A stretch of DNA of 14,624 nt from JAPLGZ01 sp038225095 (GTDB taxonomy: Bacteria; Chloroflexota; Anaerolineae; Caldilineales; Caldilineaceae): NCBI GenBank assembly GCA_038225095.1, contig JBBREZ010000133.1, forward strand, positions 1 to 14,624. The letters run 5' to 3'. A program made the translations under genes and the position numbers. Numbering within the stretch: the first letter of the stretch is position 1; every line of letters begins with the position of its first letter. The notes under the pieces are model-generated. The model worked only from the letters and a program-made list of their open reading frames with translations. It did not search any database and had not been told where the DNA came from. Shown here in pieces: positions 13,269 to 14,624 of the stretch.

Positions 13269-13297
13269 TTGCAGCGGTGTAAGCTTTATGGTATAAT
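13269..13297 (+). promoter_or_regulatory. sigma-70-type promoter of the 6S-like RNA
   Basis: TTGCAG (13269-13274) and a perfect TATAAT (13292-13297) are separated by exactly 17 bp. Start of transcription would fall at about 13304, the first base of the stem that closes the RNA. Confidence 0.75.
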
Positions 13298-13303
13298 CTA
13301 AAT

Positions 13304-13486
13304 GACTCTGCGATTTCCGTGATCGGACAGAATTCGGGGCGAGCCAACACTTCACAAATGGGAGCTTGATAACGTGGCGTGGATGTGATAGCCCGGGCTT
13401 CGGCCTTGGGCAAGACGGAAACGCCCAATCGGCACCCCCCTGTTTCGACAGGTTCGTACCCACTGTGCACACGATTTCGTGGAGTC
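13304..13486 (+). ncRNA. ssrS: probable 6S RNA
   Basis: A 183-nt RNA whose ends pair: GACTCTGCGA (13304-13313) with TCGTGGAGTC (13477-13486), two G-U pairs included. Inside, CGTG/CACG, CAG/CTG and GGG/CCC continue an interrupted stem, a large open region follows on the 5' side (about 13346-13375), CCTGT-TTCG-ACAGG forms a hairpin on the 3' side near 13438-13451, and GGCGT/ACGCC leads to an apical CCCGGGC-TTCG-GCC hairpin. A long, interrupted rod with a central bubble, about 184 nt, is the form of 6S RNA, which binds housekeeping RNA polymerase in stationary phase by imitating an open promoter. It has its own promoter and terminator and encodes nothing. RNase P, tmRNA and SRP RNA do not fit in size or motifs. 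Identification rests on hand folding. Confidence 0.6.
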
Positions 13487-13504
13487 GAAATTATCTTGTT
13501 TTAG

Positions 13505-13532
13505 CCGCCTGGTAGTACACCAGGCGGTTTTT
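13505..13532 (+). terminator. intrinsic terminator of the 6S-like RNA gene
   Basis: CCGCCTGGT (13505-13513), loop AGTAC, ACCAGGCGG (13519-13527), then TTTTT: a 9-bp perfect stem with T run. It ends the rightward transcript begun near 13304. About 18 nt lie between the RNA's closing stem and this hairpin and would be trimmed off. Confidence 0.88.
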
Positions 13533-13566
13533 ATTGTCAATGGAAAAATAGATTATGTCAACTCTT

Positions 13567-13595
13567 TTGACGACAAGCCAACACCCTGTTATACT
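13567..13595 (+). promoter_or_regulatory. sigma-70-type promoter of the metallo-beta-lactamase gene, with operator-like palindrome
   Basis: TTGACG (13567-13572), 17-bp spacer, TATACT (13590-13595): near consensus. Transcription would start near 13602, inside the palindrome ACTAC-TATT-GTAGT (13599-13612), a place where a repressor could bind. Leader length before the GTG start is about 58 nt. Confidence 0.65.
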
Positions 13596-13659
13596 GCTAC
13601 TACTATTGTAGTGTGATCGTAGCCATTTTGCATGAAAATTGCCCGACCAGGAGGCCGCT

Positions 13660-14526
13660 GTGAGCATAACACGCACGCGTGTTGCTGATGATACATGGGT
13701 TTTTACCAGTGGATTGTATGTAGAAGTGAATGCAGGGCTGGTTGTTACCTCTGAGGGCGGCATTTTGATCGATACGCTGCCTTTTCCTGCCGAAACAAAA
13801 CAGATTATTGATTTTGCCCAACGAGTCTGCCCGCAAGGGATCAAGTATGTAATCAATACGATCAGCCATGCTGATCATGTGTATGGCTCTTGTCTTTTTC
13901 CCGAAGCTGAATTGATTGGCCATGAACTTTGTCGCCAATTTTTGATCGATTATGGCTATAAGTCGCTGGAAGATGCCAAAGAACATACGCCAGAACTGCG
14001 CAGCGTTGAAATTCGTCTGCCTAAACTGATCTTTAGCGAAGGCATGGTCATTCGCCTGGGCGACAAGACGGTGCACCTGATTCACTCGCCTGGCCCCAGC
14101 CCGGAGTTGTGCGCGGTGCATGTGCGCGAGGATAAGGTGCTTTTTGCCAGCGATTTGATGATGCCGGTGCCGCTGATTGCCAACCCCCTAAGCGATGTCG
14201 ATGCCTTCAAGCGCTCGCTATTGAATTTACATGATTACAATTTGGAGTGTATTGTGCAGGGCCATGGCGATATTTTGTTGCGCGGCGAAGTGAGTGGCAG
14301 CATTGATGCTAGCGTCAAATACCTGGATGATATTCAAAAATTGGTGGATGAATTGATCGCTGAAGGCGCCACGAAACACGATCTATTACAACACGACGTA
14401 GAACGTTTTGATCGCAGCCGGATTCCGCTCGGTGGATTGGTGCAGCAGTTTCACAACAATAATCTGCTCTATTTGTGGGAAAAGGCGCGCGCCGAACAGC
14501 GCAAAAAGCGCCAGTTGGCGCGCTAG
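13660..14526 (+). CDS. metallo-beta-lactamase-fold hydrolase with altered metal site
   Basis: A 288-residue cytoplasmic protein of the metallo-beta-lactamase (MBL) superfamily, whose members hydrolyse esters, thioesters or phosphodiesters with Zn or Fe. The fold is plain: strands VTSEGGILIDTLP, the loop NTISHADHVYG (66-76), HSPGPSPELCAVHV (142-155), LFASDLM (161-167) and GHGD (201-204). The usual HxHxDH reads I68-S-H70-A-D72-H73, so its first His is Ile, and the usual PGH reads PGP, so P146 replaces His. D72, H73, D165 and H202 remain, which could still hold one metal. The C-terminal 80 residues are helical and charged and not part of the core. GTG 13660 is chosen because AGGAGG lies 5 nt upstream. 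A DUF29 gene starts 36 nt later and may share the transcript. Confidence 0.88.
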   Translation: MSITRTRVADDTWVFTSGLYVEVNAGLVVTSEGGILIDTLPFPAETKQIIDFAQRVCPQGIKYVINTISHADHVYGSCLFPEAELIGHELCRQFLIDYGYKSLEDAKEHTPELRSVEIRLPKLIFSEGMVIRLGDKTVHLIHSPGPSPELCAVHVREDKVLFASDLMMPVPLIANPLSDVDAFKRSLLNLHDYNLECIVQGHGDILLRGEVSGSIDASVKYLDDIQKLVDELIAEGATKHDLLQHDVERFDRSRIPLGGLVQQFHNNNLLYLWEKARAEQRKKRQLAR

Positions 14527-14562
14527 GGCAATGAACAGGGTAAGACAGGAGGGCAAATAACT

Positions 14563-14624
14563 ATGACCCAAACTCTCTACAAGCAGGACTTCTATGCCTG
14601 GACAAAACAGCAAGCGGCTTTATT
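14563..14624 (+). CDS. DUF29 family protein, N-terminal part (runs off the window)
   Basis: The first 20 codons, starting MTQTLYKQDFYAWTKQQAAL, match the start of DUF29 proteins (LYxxDFYxWxxxQAxLL), a family of about 150 residues common in cyanobacteria and Chloroflexi and of unknown function. GGAGGG about 9 nt before the ATG supports the start. The gene continues beyond base 14624. Confidence 0.8.
   Translation, partial: MTQTLYKQDFYAWTKQQAAL

Noticed and set aside
13304..13486. tmRNA, SRP RNA or RNase P RNA at this locus
   Set aside because: No tRNA-like end or tag frame, no SRP GGAA/GNRA core in the right context, and too short for RNase P RNA.
1..14624. CRISPR array, tRNA, rRNA, transposase or prophage genes
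   Set aside because: None was found: no regular spaced repeats other than the in-gene 18-bp tandem array, no cloverleaf with CCA-proximal GTTCRA motif, and no transposase or phage structural gene.

Overview
The window is chromosomal DNA that most likely comes from a member of the Chloroflexota (Chloroflexi), perhaps the Anaerolineae/Caldilineae side. This is inferred from the gene set: a Thr/Ala/Pro-rich lipoprotein with a degenerate hexapeptide repeat, a ribbon-helix-helix/KTSC protein, the start of a DUF29 gene, a BON protein with a long acidic front part, and sugar ABC permeases. No rRNA or marker gene is present to prove it. Gene order is loose: short operons on both strands, separated by intergenic stretches unusually rich in inverted repeats.

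Layout. (1) 1-787: an orphan single-domain response regulator between two inverted copies of a palindromic repeat. (2) 788-1831: a membrane-anchored short-chain dehydrogenase, minus strand. (3) 1832-2489: a long leader with iterated TATACC hexamers and a candidate structured RNA (possible pseudoknot plus alternative hairpins ending in a T run) just upstream of a YihY/BrkB-type membrane protein (2490-3380). (4) 3589-3891: a small repeat lipoprotein, followed by two abutting MITE-like inverted-repeat elements (3994-4180) and a strong terminator. (5) 4256-8186, minus strand: BON protein, a family-4-like uracil-DNA glycosylase with no cysteine at all, a type II NADH dehydrogenase overlapping it, and an alpha/beta-hydrolase lipoprotein, with a 10-codon ORF and hairpin between the last two. 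(6) 8486-10390, minus strand: HtrA-like protease followed 9 nt later by the RHH/KTSC protein. (7) 10886-11687, plus strand: two small conserved hypothetical genes. (8) 11885-13093, minus strand: an intact MalG-type sugar permease preceded only by the last ~45 residues of its MalF-type partner, so a decayed transporter operon. (9) 13269-13532, plus strand: a promoter, a ~183-nt RNA whose two ends pair, and a terminator; this looks like 6S RNA. (10) 13567-14624, plus strand: a strong promoter, a metallo-beta-lactamase-fold protein missing two usual metal ligands, and the start of a DUF29 gene.

The most rewarding items for follow-up are the leader RNA at about 2276-2404, the tandem MITE pair, the cysteine-free UDG, the 6S-like RNA, the decayed sugar transporter, and the altered metallo-beta-lactamase. 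No defence system, CRISPR array, tRNA, rRNA or complete transposase gene is visible.
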